From: JAKFWF01 sp963741505
Lineage (GTDB): Bacteria; Pseudomonadota; Alphaproteobacteria; Rhizobiales; Hyphomicrobiaceae
Length of the DNA: 64,000 bases
NCBI GenBank assembly: GCA_963741505.1
Contig: CAVUIJ010000027.1
Coordinates: 59,127-123,126, forward strand
Reading direction: 5' to 3'
Shown: piece by piece, positions 35,619 through 47,000 of the stretch
How the letters are laid out: each line of letters opens with the position of its first letter
Position numbering within the stretch: position 1 is the first letter of the stretch
The notes under the pieces: generated by a model
Database searches by the model: none
Told to the model about the DNA's origin: nothing
The model's input: the letters and a program-made list of their open reading frames with translations, nothing else
Translations under genes and position numbers: made by a program

Positions 35619-36636
35619 AGGTCTGCCTGCGGCCGCGTCAGACTTCACCAGGGCCCCCGAAAATTCCGGCGCGCTGCGCTGGTGGGCGACGACACTCGCC
35701 AGCATCGCCGTGATTGCGCTGCTGCCGCTGATCATCACCGACAAGTACTGGCAATCCACCCTCGTCGTCTGCGCCATCCACGTGCTGCTGGCGCTCGGCC
35801 TCGACCTGATGCTGGGCTATGCCGGTCAGCTCAACCTCGGACAGTCGGCATTCTTCGGCATCGGCGCCTACGTTTCAACGCTGCTGATCACGCGGCTGGG
35901 GGTTCCCTATTGGGCCGCCTTCGCCATCGGCACCGCGGGCGCGGCGGCGGCCGGCGTCCTGTTGTCGGCGTTCGGCGTGCGTTTGCGCGGCCATTACCTG
36001 GCGATCGCATCGATGGGATTTGCCGTCATCACCTACCAGATTCTGCTGAACTGGATCAGCGTGACGCAGGGCCCGCTCGGCATCTACGCCATCAAGCCGC
36101 CGCCGCCGTTGGCCCTGCCGGGACTGGCGGCGATCGATTTCGCCAAGCCGGCGAATATGTTCTACCTAGTCGCCGGCTTCACGTTTGCGGCCTACCTCGT
36201 GCTGTCGGCGCTCGTGCGCTCGTCGATCGGCGAAGCCCTGACCGCGGTACGCGAGGACGAGATATCCGCCGCCTCCCTTGGCATCAACTGCGCCGCCTGG
36301 AAGGTGTTCGCATTCGGTGTGGGCGCCGCGTACGCCGGTGCTGCCGGCTGCTTCTACGCGAGTTTCGTCGGCACGCTGGTGCCGGACGCGTTCAACATGT
36401 CGGAATCGTTCACGATCCTCGCCATGGTCATCGTCGGCGGCATGGGCACGCTGATCGGACCGGTCTGGGGCGCGATCCTGCTGACACTGCTGCCGGAACT
36501 GCTGCGCAGCATCGGCGATCTGAGGCTGATCATCTACGGCCTGGCGCTGACCCTGGTCGTCATGATCATGCCGGGCGGACTTGTTCAGCTCGCCCGCGGC
36601 GTCACCAAGATGATGCGCAGGCGGGACAGGGCCTAG
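35611..36636 (+). CDS. livM: Branched-chain amino-acid-type ABC permease LivM
   Basis: The 341-residue partner permease has the LivM signature GLDLMLGYAGQLNLGQSAFF near residue 70 and the ATPase-contact segment SIGEALTAVREDEISAASLG. GGMGTLIGPVWGAI occurs near the C-terminus. It begins inside the end of livH and is followed 2 bases later by the livG start. Confidence 0.93.
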   Translation: MSEGLPAAASDFTRAPENSGALRWWATTLASIAVIALLPLIITDKYWQSTLVVCAIHVLLALGLDLMLGYAGQLNLGQSAFFGIGAYVSTLLITRLGVPYWAAFAIGTAGAAAAGVLLSAFGVRLRGHYLAIASMGFAVITYQILLNWISVTQGPLGIYAIKPPPPLALPGLAAIDFAKPANMFYLVAGFTFAAYLVLSALVRSSIGEALTAVREDEISAASLGINCAAWKVFAFGVGAAYAGAAGCFYASFVGTLVPDAFNMSESFTILAMVIVGGMGTLIGPVWGAILLTLLPELLRSIGDLRLIIYGLALTLVVMIMPGGLVQLARGVTKMMRRRDRA

Positions 36637-36638
36637 CC

Positions 36639-37460
36639 ATGATCGCCGACGCCACCGTCCCGACCGAGCCGCCCCCCACCGCGCGCACCGCCGCGCCGGC
36701 ACTGCTCGCAGCATCCGAACTCGCCAAGAACTTTGGCGGCGTGCAGGCGGTACGCAGTACATCGTTCACGGTGCGAGAAGGCGAAGTGCTCGCCGTGATC
36801 GGCCCCAACGGTGCCGGCAAGTCGACCCTGATCAATCTGCTGACGGGCGTGCACGCGCCTGACGCCGGCCGCGTGATCTTCGCCGGCGACGACATCACCG
36901 GGGTGGTGCCCTACAGGCGCGCCCGCCTCGGCCTTGCCCGCACGTTCCAGAAGATCCGACTGTTCCGACAGTTGACCGTGCTCGAGAACGTCGTTGCCGG
37001 CTTTCATATCCGCCACACCCTGCCGCCGTTGCAGTACATCATCCACGGCGCAGCCTTCCGCGAGGCGCGCGGCGAGTGCCACCGCGAAGCGATGGCATTG
37101 CTGTCGTCGGTTGGCCTCGCCGACCAGGCCGGTATCACCGCCGGCGCGCTCGCCTACGGCCAGCAGCGCATGCTCGAGATCGCCCGCGCGCTGGCGCTGC
37201 GCCCGAAGTTGCTGCTGCTCGACGAGCCGGCGGCCGGCTTGAACCCCGCCGAGGTCGATCGCCTGCTCGATCATCTCGCCGGCCTGCGCGCTCAGGGACT
37301 GACGCTGCTGGTCGTCGAGCACAACATGGACTTGGTGATGAACCTTGCCGACCACATTCTCGTCATGCACCACGGCGAGCCGCTGTTCGACGGCACGCCG
37401 GCGCAGGTGCAGGCCAACACGCAGGTCATCAAGGCATATCTGGGCGAGTATCAGGGGTGA
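36639..37460 (+). CDS. livG: Branched-chain amino-acid-type ABC ATPase LivG
   Basis: The 273-residue ATPase starts at the ATG at 36639. It has Walker A GPNGAGKST, a long family insert with GLARTFQKIRLFRQLTVLENV, signature LAYGQQRMLEIARAL, Walker B LLLDEPAAGLNP and the switch histidine in VVEHNMDLVM. These are LivG hallmarks. The stop overlaps the livF start. Confidence 0.93.
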   Translation: MIADATVPTEPPPTARTAAPALLAASELAKNFGGVQAVRSTSFTVREGEVLAVIGPNGAGKSTLINLLTGVHAPDAGRVIFAGDDITGVVPYRRARLGLARTFQKIRLFRQLTVLENVVAGFHIRHTLPPLQYIIHGAAFREARGECHREAMALLSSVGLADQAGITAGALAYGQQRMLEIARALALRPKLLLLDEPAAGLNPAEVDRLLDHLAGLRAQGLTLLVVEHNMDLVMNLADHILVMHHGEPLFDGTPAQVQANTQVIKAYLGEYQG

Positions 37461-38185
37461 GCGCACTGCTGGAAGTCGACGGCCTGGAGATCGCCTACGG
37501 CGAGGTCGCCGCATGCCACGACATCGGCTTCACCGTCGGCACCGGCGAGATCGTAACCCTCGTCGGCGCCAACGGCGCCGGCAAGACCACGACGCTGCGT
37601 GCCGTCGCTGGGGCGCTGTTGCCGCGCCGCGGCACGATCCGCTTCGCTGGCGCCGACATCACCAGGCTGCCGTCGCACGAGCGCACCAACCTCGGCATCG
37701 CACTGGTGCCGGAGGGACGCCGCGCGTTTCCCTTCCTGACCGTGCTCGAGAACCTGGAGATGGGCGCCTTCAAGTTCCGCCGCGACCCAGGCCGGGTCAA
37801 CGCCCTGATCAAGAAGATGTATGCAATGTTCCCGCGCCTCGAGGAGCGCGGCAGCCAGCGCGCCGGCACGCTCAGCGGCGGCGAGCAGCAGATGCTCGTT
37901 CTCGGCCGCGCCTTGATGTCGGAACCGCGCCTGCTGTGTCTCGACGAGCCCTCGCTCGGCCTCGCCCCGGTGATCGTGCAGGACATCTTCCGGCATATCC
38001 GGGAGATCAATCAAGCGGGCACCAGCGTCCTGCTGGTCGAGCAGAACGCGCGCTATGCCCTCGACACCGCCAGCCGCGGCTACGTGCTGCAGACCGGCCG
38101 CATCATGGCGAGCGGAACCTGCGAGGCGTTGCGCCAGGACACGCGCGTCAAGGAGGCTTACCTCGGTCGAACCGCAGCACGGTGA
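37457..38185 (+). CDS. livF: Branched-chain amino-acid-type ABC ATPase LivF
   Basis: The 242-residue second ATPase starts at a GTG (37457) that overlaps the livG stop. It has Walker A GANGAGKTTT, the LivF-specific LVPEGRRAFPFLTVLENLEM, signature LSGGEQQMLVLGRALM, Walker B LLCLDEPSLGLAP and the end EAYLGR. With the receptor and LivHMG it completes a full importer. Confidence 0.93.
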   Translation: MSALLEVDGLEIAYGEVAACHDIGFTVGTGEIVTLVGANGAGKTTTLRAVAGALLPRRGTIRFAGADITRLPSHERTNLGIALVPEGRRAFPFLTVLENLEMGAFKFRRDPGRVNALIKKMYAMFPRLEERGSQRAGTLSGGEQQMLVLGRALMSEPRLLCLDEPSLGLAPVIVQDIFRHIREINQAGTSVLLVEQNARYALDTASRGYVLQTGRIMASGTCEALRQDTRVKEAYLGRTAAR

Positions 38186-38228
38186 TTTGGGATCATAGGT
38201 CGGATCAAGCCAACGCGAGGACAACAGG

Positions 38229-38999
38229 ATGGACGAGCGATTGTTTCGCCTCGACGGCCGCGCCGGGCTCGTGGTCGGCGCCGGCTCCGGCATCGGCCGC
38301 GCCATAGCCCTCGCCTTTGCAGCGGTGGGCGCCAAGGTCGGCTGCGTCGACAAGTCAGCGGCGGGCGCGAAAGCCACCGCCCAAGAGATCATGGCGGCCG
38401 GCGGCCGGGCCGAGGCGATCACATGCGATGTGACGAGCGAGACCGACGTCGACGCCGCGGTCGCCCAGTTCACCGCGGCATGCGGCGCCCCGCGCATCCT
38501 CGTCAATGGCGCCTCCGCCGATGATCTGTCCGGCACCATCGTCGATATTCCGCTTGCCGAGTGGAACAAGGTGCTCGCCGTCAACCTGACCGGTCCCTAC
38601 CTGATGAGCCGCGCCGTGCTGCCGCATATGATCGCGGCCGGCGGCGGCAGCATCATCCATATTGCATCGCAGATGGGCCGCGTCGGCGCGGCGGGACGGC
38701 CGGCCTACTGCGCGACCAAAGGCGCGCTGATCCAACTCGCCAAGACGATGGCGGCCGATCACGCGGGCCAGGGCGTGCGCGTCAACACACTCTCGCCCGG
38801 TGCGATCGAAACCCGCCGCATGGTGTTGCGCTTCGGCGACATGGCAACCGCCCGCCAGATCTCAGGCCCGCTGCATCTGTTGAAGCGGCTTGGGCAGCCC
38901 GACGAAATCGCCGCCGCTGCCGTTTTTCTCGCCAGCGATGCGGCGAGTTTCATGACCGGATCGGATCTGCTGGTCGACGGCGGCTACACCGCCGTCTGA
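38229..38999 (+). CDS. SDR-family oxidoreductase (FabG-like)
   Basis: The 256-residue short-chain dehydrogenase has the NAD(P) motif LVVGAGSGIGRAIAL, Asn in VNGASADD, the catalytic Ser in IHIASQMG and the Tyr-Lys pair in PAYCATKGALIQLAK, then NTLSPGAIET. It follows livF by 43 bases in the same direction and is likely the last gene of that operon, so it may act on the imported compound. The substrate is unknown. Confidence 0.9.
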   Translation: MDERLFRLDGRAGLVVGAGSGIGRAIALAFAAVGAKVGCVDKSAAGAKATAQEIMAAGGRAEAITCDVTSETDVDAAVAQFTAACGAPRILVNGASADDLSGTIVDIPLAEWNKVLAVNLTGPYLMSRAVLPHMIAAGGGSIIHIASQMGRVGAAGRPAYCATKGALIQLAKTMAADHAGQGVRVNTLSPGAIETRRMVLRFGDMATARQISGPLHLLKRLGQPDEIAAAAVFLASDAASFMTGSDLLVDGGYTAV

Positions 39000-39010
39000 C
39001 AAACCAAGCC

Positions 39011-39793
39011 TCAGAACGCCTGCGCCCGCGCCGACAACCCGCCGTCGATGATCACCACCGATCCGCTGGTGTAGTTCGAATGCTCGCAGGCGGCGAACGC
39101 GATCATCGCGCCGATCTCCTCCGACGTCGCCGCCCGGCCAAAGGGAAGCGGCTTGACGAGGTCGGCCCAGTTCTCGGCGTTGCCGGTGCGGTCATGCGCC
39201 TTCTTGCGCATCAGTCCGACCAGCCGCTCGGTCGCGACCGGCCCCGGATTGATCGACACGACGCGGATGCCGTCCTTCGGGCTGACGCTGCCGAGGGACT
39301 GGGAGAAAGCGGTCAGCGCGGCGTTGCCGGCGACGCCGCAGATGTACTCGGGATCGTGCGTCTGGGCGGCGTTGCCGACGACGTTGATGATGACGCCGGC
39401 CTTGCGGCTCTGCATCAGCCGGTAGAACGCGCGGCACATGTTGATATAGCCGAAGATCTTCAAGTCCCAGGACGCCCGCCACCGCGCCTCGTCGACGTCG
39501 AGCAGCGTGCCGCCCGGAATGGCGCCGGCATTATTCACCAGGATGTCGATGTTCGGATAGGTGGCTGCCAGATGATCGACGTTGCGGCTATCGGCAAGGT
39601 CGGCCGCCACCGTCTCGACATTGACCTGGCATTTCTGGCGGATCTCCTGTTTCGCCCGGTCGAGGTCAGCCGCCGTCCGCGAGACCAGGATGACGTCGCA
39701 GCCTTCCTCGGCGAAAATCTGTGCCGTGGCCCGGCCGATGCCCTTGGAGGCACCGGTGATGAGCACCTTCTTGCCGCGCAGTTTCAAGTCCAT
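39011..39793 (-). CDS. SDR-family protein lacking the catalytic Ser and Lys
   Basis: The 260-residue protein (start ATG at 39791-39793, MDLKLRGKKVLIT) has a normal cofactor site, TGASKGIGRATA, and NNAGAIPGGTLLDV. At the active site the usual Ser is Asn137 (INVVGN), and the YxxxK motif reads Tyr150-ICG-Val154, so both Ser and Lys are absent. PEYICGVAGNAALTAF is a pattern I associate with an atypical SDR branch. It may bind nucleotide without classical dehydrogenase chemistry. It converges on the preceding SDR gene and follows the epimerase-like gene by 42 bases. Confidence 0.82.
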   Translation of the reverse strand: MDLKLRGKKVLITGASKGIGRATAQIFAEEGCDVILVSRTAADLDRAKQEIRQKCQVNVETVAADLADSRNVDHLAATYPNIDILVNNAGAIPGGTLLDVDEARWRASWDLKIFGYINMCRAFYRLMQSRKAGVIINVVGNAAQTHDPEYICGVAGNAALTAFSQSLGSVSPKDGIRVVSINPGPVATERLVGLMRKKAHDRTGNAENWADLVKPLPFGRAATSEEIGAMIAFAACEHSNYTSGSVVIIDGGLSARAQAF

Positions 39794-39835
39794 TCTGATC
39801 ACTCGCCTGGTTCGGTTCAGCTGCTGTGGGACCAA

Positions 39836-40741
39836 TCATTGGCGCGATCGGCGCGCTTCGACAAGCCGGCGCATTCCTTCGCGGTGGTCGATCCTGGGGG
39901 CGAACCCGAAGTCGCGAACGGCCGGTCCGATGTCGACCGGCCCGCGCCTCACCGGCACGCCCGTCATCGACACCGCGATCGGCGATGTCCCGAGCGTTGC
40001 CGCGACGGCCCTCGCGAGGTCCTGCGCCGAGACCTGCTCCGGATACGAGATGAAGTAGGTGAGCTGCCGGCGCGAAGTGGCGAGGGCTGCCGCGATCGTT
40101 GCGTCGGCAGCATCGTCGATGAAAACATAGGGCCAGTCGCTGACCGCCGCCACGTCGAGCGCAGTGCCCGCCAGGCCCGCGTCGGCAATGCTGTCGGTGA
40201 GCAGCGATGTCGCTCGTCCCGGGCCATAGACCGCGCTGAAGCGCAAGGCGCACAGGTCCATCGCGATGCGACCATAGAGCGCGCGCAGCAGCATCTCGCA
40301 GGCCGCTTTCGAGCAGCCGTAGGGCGTGTCCGGCCGCAGCGGCTGATCATCGCCGATCGGCACCTCTCCGTAATAGCTGCCGATCGCCGAGATCGACGAG
40401 CAGTGGATGAACGTTGCCACCCCACCGGCCATGGCCGCCCGCAGCAGATTGAGCGTGCCGCCGACGTTGATGCTCAGTGTTTCGAGCGGTTGATCCGCCA
40501 TCACCATGGGACCCGATACGCCGCCGGCATGGATGATGCAGGCCGGCCGGTAACGCTCCACCAGCGTTCGCAGGCGGTCCGCATCCGACAGATCGTCGAC
40601 TATGTGCGCCATAGCACCGGCGGACGTGGCCGATCGGATGTCGAGCCCCACGACTTCGTGCCCGGCGGCTACGAGCCGGCCAAGCACCGCCTGGCCGAGA
40701 AAGCCGCTTGCACCGGTCAACAGAAAGCGTTTCGGCGTCAT
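39836..40741 (-). CDS. NAD(P)-dependent epimerase/dehydratase-like oxidoreductase
   Basis: The 301-residue extended SDR starts at the ATG at 40739-40741 (MTPKRFLLTGAS). It has the extended-family TGASGFLGQAVLGRL, HAGGVSGP, the Ser of IHCSSISAIG, and the catalytic pair in PYGCSKAACE. A sugar epimerase, a lactone-forming dehydrogenase or a uronate dehydrogenase are all possible. It precedes the atypical SDR in the same direction. Confidence 0.85.
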   Translation of the reverse strand: MTPKRFLLTGASGFLGQAVLGRLVAAGHEVVGLDIRSATSAGAMAHIVDDLSDADRLRTLVERYRPACIIHAGGVSGPMVMADQPLETLSINVGGTLNLLRAAMAGGVATFIHCSSISAIGSYYGEVPIGDDQPLRPDTPYGCSKAACEMLLRALYGRIAMDLCALRFSAVYGPGRATSLLTDSIADAGLAGTALDVAAVSDWPYVFIDDAADATIAAALATSRRQLTYFISYPEQVSAQDLARAVAATLGTSPIAVSMTGVPVRRGPVDIGPAVRDFGFAPRIDHREGMRRLVEARRSRQ

Positions 40742-41064
40742 CACACGGTTTCTCGCTCGTCGCGGGCGATTGCAGAGGGCTCCGCAATCTGGCGCATTAT
40801 TGCACTCCTGCGCCACTGAAATAGCCACGCGGATGGCGAGGGGCGTATCCTACTTTTTCACGGGTCGGTCTTACCAGCCGAAGGTGGTGCAGGCCCTTGT
40901 GACGACAAAGAGGGCATCAAGCTCCAGTTCGACGAGGCCGACAGCAGAACGCCGATCGTGTTCGTGCATGAGCCTCGCACCGGGCCGTGCGTGCCCGCAA
41001 TCGCCGCAACTGCGGCGGCCGACCGGCGCTGCGCGCCGGTCGGCCGCCGAGCAGCCGCCCCCCA
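40742..41064. other. Intergenic region downstream of the RTX gene
   Basis: This 323-base gap separates the RTX stop from the epimerase-like start on the same strand. Apart from the long hairpin at 41013-41049 I see no gene. The frames crossing it are shadows of the RTX reading frames. Confidence 0.5.
41013..41049 (-). terminator. Long GC hairpin after the RTX stop codon
   Basis: A perfect 17-bp stem with a 3-base loop (arms 41013-41029 and 41033-41049) begins 16 bases beyond the RTX stop on the minus strand. It is very stable but has no T-run after it, so it may end transcription poorly on its own or act as a 3' mRNA barrier. Confidence 0.55.
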
Positions 41065-44000
41065 TCAGACGAACCTGAAATCGTCCGCGCCGATGTTGGC
41101 CAAGGTTACGCCCTGGATCGTCAGAACGTCGCCGCCGACGGCGCCCGGATCGATGACGACGTTGCCGCCGACTTGCGTCATTGCCGCCTGAACTTCGGTG
41201 AAGTTCGCGAAGATTGCGCTTGACGAACTCCAGTATGTCCTGGTTGCCGGCGGCATCGCCGAAGCCACTGATCGCGTCACTGCCGAAGCCCGAGGCGAAC
41301 ACCAACGTATCGTTGCCGTTGCCGCCGCTGAGCGTATCGTTGCCGGCGCCACCGATCAGGATATCATCGCCACTACCGCCCTGCAGCTGATCATTGCCGC
41401 CGCGGCCCTCGAGCAGGTCGTTGCCGTTGCCGCCCTGCAGGTTGTCGGCCCCGCCGGCGCCGACGATCGTACTGGCATTGTTGCTGGCCTTGCCGGTGAA
41501 GTTGGCCGTACCGGTGAAGACCAGGCTTTCGACATTGGCGGCGGAGTTCAGGTCGTAGCTGGTCAAGGACGTATAGATCGTGTCGGTGCCTTGCCCGGCG
41601 CCTTCGATGACCTTGTCGCCGCCGTTGTCGACGAAATAGACGTCGTTGCCGCCGAGGCCCGTCATCGTGTCCTTGCCGGCAAGGCCATTGATGTAGTCAT
41701 TTCCGGTCGTGCCGTTCAGCGTGTTGTCGGCGGCGGTGCCGGTGATGCGGTTCTCGACGGCGCCGGTTGCCGACAGGTTGATGGTCTGCAGCGATGAGAT
41801 GCCGGTGGCGTCGGTTGCCTGCACCTGAACGCTGTAGGCGTGGTTGGCGTCGGTGGTCTGGTGGTCGATCAGCAGGTTTTCGGCGACGGCCAGCCTGTAT
41901 GTGTTCGTGCCCGCGTCGAACACGACCTTGAACCGGCCGTCGGCATCGTTGGCCAGCGAGAAGCTGCACTGCGCCGCCCTCCGGATCGAGCCGCCGACAG
42001 CGCGCCGATGACGAAGCCGTTGGCGGCGTTCTCGGCAAAGCTCGCATTGCTCAGCGCGACGTTGATCGGCGCCTCGTTGACGTTGGCGACGTCGACGGTG
42101 ATGGCCTCGCTGCGGGTTCCGCCATGGCCGTCGTTGGTGGTCACGTTGAGCACGTAGCTGTGGACCGGATTCTCGAAGTCGAGCAGCGCGCCGTTCAGCA
42201 CTTGGATCTGGTTGCCGACGATCTGGAAGCGACCGCCGTAGTTGTCGGCCAACGTGTAGTTGAAGGCATCGTTGGTGACCCACAGCGGCGTTGTCCGGAT
42301 CGACGTCGACAGCGTCGCGACGACCGTGCCGGTCGCCGAGTTCTCGTTGACCGAGACCGCGGTCGTCGCGGCATTGCCGTTGAAGACAAGTGTCGGTCGG
42401 CGCATCGTTGGTGTTGGTGACCGTCAGGTTGACGTTGGCGGTCGAGAACTGACCGCTGCCGTTGGTGATGGTGTAGGAGAACGACGCCGGTCCGAAGTAG
42501 TCGGGCGTCGGCGTGAACACGACGGTGTTGTTGCCGGTCCCCGAGTTGGTCAGGGTGACGCTGCCGTTCAGCACGGCGACCGGCGGGGCCGCCGACGGTG
42601 ATCGCCGTGCCGTTAATCGCGGTGACCGACGCGCCATCCGGCGTTGAAGTCGTTGGCGAGGACGTTGATCGCGATCGAGCCGTCCTCCAGCGACCGATGC
42701 CGTGTCATCGGTGCGCCAGCGGGCCTGGGAAGCAGCTCAGCAAGCGTCTTGGTGACGTCCTCGAATACGAAGGTCTCGACGTTGCTTGACGTCTCGGTGT
42801 GGCCGTCGGCGGTGTCGACGATCGTGAAGGTGTTGCGTCACCGGGTCGAAGCTGATCAGGTAATCGCGCGAAGGCTGCCGTCGATGATCACCGTGTCGTT
42901 GCCGCCGCCGACCGTCGATGATGTTGTTGCCGGCGCCGCCGTCGAGCGACATTGTTGCCGGCATTGCCGATCAGGATGTCGTTGCCGAGGCCGCCGGTGG
43001 CGTTCTCGATGTCGTCGATGAATGTGAAGATCGTGCCACCGGCACCATCGTCGACGATCTGGCCGATCACGTCCTCGAGGATGAACGTGCCGGTCTGGTC
43101 GCGGTCGCTGGTGACGATGCCGGTCGACAGATCGATGTTGAAGTTTCCGAACTCGCCCTGGAACGAGATGGTGTCGTTGCCGGCGCCGCCGGAGATGATG
43201 TCGGCGCCCGGATTGGTGGCGATCAGGGCCGCACTGACGCCGGCTGCCGTCAGACCGTCGACGAGGTCGCGGTCGACCTGCGGGTCGATCGGGCCCGCTG
43301 AGGCCGCCCCACAGCAGGTCGTCTGCCGGCCTCGCCGAGCAGCTGATCCTGGCCGGTGCCGCCGATGATCTGTGTCGTTGCCGTCGCCGCCGAAGCCGAT
43401 ATCGGCGCCGGAGCCCATGGTGATGAGATCGTTGCCGAGCCCGCCGTAGAGCTCGTCGCCGAGTGACCGGCCGTCGATGGCGTCGTCGCCGACGGTGCCG
43501 ACGATGACGTCGCGCGGTGCGCCGGTGCGCGGGCCGATGAGCGCCACGCCGGGCTCGCGGTTGTCGAGGAACTGGGCGCTGACGTCGCCGCCGTCGTCGT
43601 AGCCGACCAGCATGCGGCCATCGTCGATGCCGGCGGTGGAGTGCACGCCCGGCGCTCCCGATCGCCGGATCGCCGACCACGATCTGCGTGCCGACCGCGG
43701 CGCCGGCCATGTCGAAGCGCTGGCCGGCGATGCCGGCCCCGCCGACTCCCACGCTGACGAAGAAGCCGTCCTCGAGGCCGCCCGGGTTGACGCCGGTCGA
43801 TGCGATCTGGAAGCTGACGTTGTGCGGCAGACCAGTCGCGAAGGTCAGGACACGGCGACGGGCTCCAGTTGGTGCCGGCGCCTTGGTAGATGATGCCCTG
43901 GATGGCAATCGCCGGCGCAACTCCGGCCGCCGCCCAGAACACGCCGAACGAGCCGTTCTGCTGCGGCACGATGTATTGCGTCTGGCCCGGGTTGAGGCCA

Positions 44001-47000
44001 CCGCGCCGAGGTTGGCGTCATCGCCGGCAGGGCGAGCTCGGTGTAGGTCGTTATGCCCGTGGCGACGACGTCGGTAGGCGATCCGTCGCCAGCGTCTCAC
44101 GATCGGCGGTCTCATCGACGGTCGGCACGAAGATCTTGAGCTGCACGTTCTCGCTGGAGTCGATGTAGCTCACCACCAGCTGGCCGTCGTGCAGGCTGCC
44201 GATGGAGATGTCGCGGCCTTGGAGCGCGGTGTGGCCTCCGACGGAACGCTGTTGGCATCGAACAGGCCCGGCGTCGGTCAGCACGATGCCGACGCCATCA
44301 TCGGCGGTGCCGCGCAGGCCGTCGAGCCCGATCGAGATCGGCGCCGTTTCGGCGCCAAGGCCGAAGTTGGCCGGGATTGCAGGAACTGGGCCTACCGTGG
44401 TCGTCGAGAAGCGCCCCGCCGCATCGACGTCGTAGACCGGGATCTCGTAGCGGGCGAGCTCAGCGCGCCGTAGGTGTCGGCCGTCGTGTCAAATCACGCC
44501 GCCCTTCATCACAAAGCCGACATGGAAGCCGACCTCGAGGGTGTCGTTGTCGATATTGACGATCTCGTAACCCTGGATGACCGGATCGACCGCAGCGCCA
44601 ACGCCGGCTGGACTCGACGACCACAATCTCGCTGCCGGCAAGACCGGGGGCGGCACCGACGCCGGCAACGAAGGTATTGGTGCTGGCGAAGCGCAGATGG
44701 ATCGTCGTGTCGCCCGCGTTGTCACCGGTGACATCAGTCGACTCCCACGCCGCCGTGAAGCCGAGGCCGGCGGTCATGGCGATGTCGATATCGGAGACGG
44801 TGTTGTCGGCAAGAGCGCCAGGCGCCGTCGGTCAGCTGCGGTGTTGGCGGCGAGCAGGACCGGGTCGGGCGTGCCGGTCGTGTCGTAGCTGATGGCCGAG
44901 ATCTGGTTTGCCCCGGAAGCCCACGCCAGCGCCGCGCCGTCCTGCAGGTTGGTGACGGCGATGCCGGATTCGCGTGACATTCGTGCTGGATCGACCGTGA
45001 TCTCCTTGAACGGCTCGTGTCGTCGAGGCTCCACGCCACCGGCGTGCCGTCGTAGCGCCCAGACTGACACCGTTCAGCGTGTTCAACGCCGGCGGCGTGC
45101 CGGGGAAGCCGAAGGTAATGGTCTGCGCGCTGGCGCCGGCGTTGTCGAGGTCGAGGAACTGGATGTTCTCGAAGTCGAAGATGTTGTCGATGCCGTCGTG
45201 GTTGCCCGCCGCCGCAGGACCGGGCGCAGGTCGATGATCTCGTAGCTGCCGTCGCCGTTGACGGTGATCGAGTAGTCCTGCAGGCGGCCGGTGTAGACTG
45301 CTGTGTCAAAGCCTTCACCGCCGTAGATGATCTCGGGAATCCCCGCCGCGCCGCGCAGGCCGGGACCACCCTGGACCGTGTCGTCGCCCATGCCGGCGTA
45401 GATGAAGTCGACGAGGCCAAGGTTATCCAGGATGTCGCCGCGGATATTGTCGTCACCGTTGGTGCCGACCAGCACGTCGCGGCGCGCCTGGACACCGCCA
45501 GCCGGCTGCACGAGATCGCCGACGATCGGATCGGGGCTGACTTGATCGCGGGTGTCCATGATGCGGGCGACGATGTCGTTGCCGTCACCGCTGTTGGTGT
45601 CGTGATAGACGGTGATGAAGCGGTCGCCGAGCATGCCGGCGACGGTGCCGCCGTCCTGAGTGCCGGTCGTGTCGGCGTTGACCGTGACGGAATTGCCTTC
45701 CGATGCCATGGCGAGCACGACGCCGGTGCAGCGGATCGAGCGCCACCTTGATGTGCTGCGCCATCACGTCGATGTTGCCGGTCGTCAGTCACCTTCCAGC
45801 TGACGATGAGGTCGGCACTGTCCTCGCCGCTGATGCCGGTCATGCTCATCTGCAGGTCGGCTGGCGTTGACGCCGGCCGGCAGATCGAACAGCGCGAACG
45901 GCGGTGGCGCGGCAAAGCCGAAGCCGACGCCGTCGAGGCCGGCGCCGTTCGACGCGTACATCGTGCCCATCACAGTGAACACGCCCGGGCGCGCTTTGCG
46001 TCACCCAGACGACGCCGAAATTGACGGCGGCCGCCGCTGCGATATGCGCCGTCGTCCCGGCCGCGACCGGGAATGCGCCGGAGATGTCGAGGTTGTCGAA
46101 ACCGGGGATCGGCTGGCCGAGGTCGTCATAGGCGGTGCCTTTGACGTGCTCGACGCCGCAAGCCGTCCTTCTCGATCCAGATCACCCCGGTCTCGAAGCT
46201 GTGCAGCGCCGCGTGGAGGGATTCGCGGCCGATGGCGTCACTGACCCAGACGGCAGCGTCGCTGCCTTCACCGAAGATGCCATCGAGGCCGGCGCCCGCC
46301 GGCGCGCCGGGATTACCGAGCGGATCGAGCGGCACCTCGAAGCGCTGCATCATGATGCGGCCGTAGCCCGCGGCGATGTCGGCTGCGCTCAGCCCATCCG
46401 GATTGAGCGTGGCATCGGTCGACACCCAGGCGACGTTGTAGCCTTCGTTCATGCCGGTCGGCAGCACCGAGCCGCCAACGGGGCTCGCCAGCGTGCGGTC
46501 GAGGATGCCGCCGGACATGGCGATGTCGTGCTGGTCGACGGTCGCGGCCTCGGTCCACACGTCCTGCTCGCTGGCGGTGAGCTGGCCGGGCCCCATGAAA
46601 TTGGTGCGCAGCGTGTGCGTCGTATCGCCGCCGCCGCTGTCGAGCTCCTCCCAGGCGATGCCCCAACCGGAGTTGGCGCCGCCGGAGACGATCACCGCAT
46701 TGCTCTCGATGCCGATGCCGTCGCTGAGGTTGACGGCGTTCGGGGTGAACTCGTCGGGCCCGCCGATCACGTCATAGAACCGGCCGCGGATATGGGTGTC
46801 CGCGCCTGGCGCAGCGGCCGACTCCCAGACCACGCCGATGAACTCGCCGACGCTGTCGGCGGCGTAGGGATTGGTGTCGATGGCGCCATTGCCGAACAGC
46901 CTGTTGTCGACGATGTAGCCGTCGACGTCGACGTCGCCGTTGAAGTCGGGCGCGTTCCGTCGGCGTCGTCTGTTGCGTCCAGCCCCAGGCGGTCGGATCG

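Noticed and set aside
41280..41700. Regularly spaced short repeats that might be a CRISPR array
   Set aside because: The repeats are degenerate 27-base units that encode calcium-binding GGxGxDxLx nonapeptides. There are no constant repeats with unique spacers and no cas genes.
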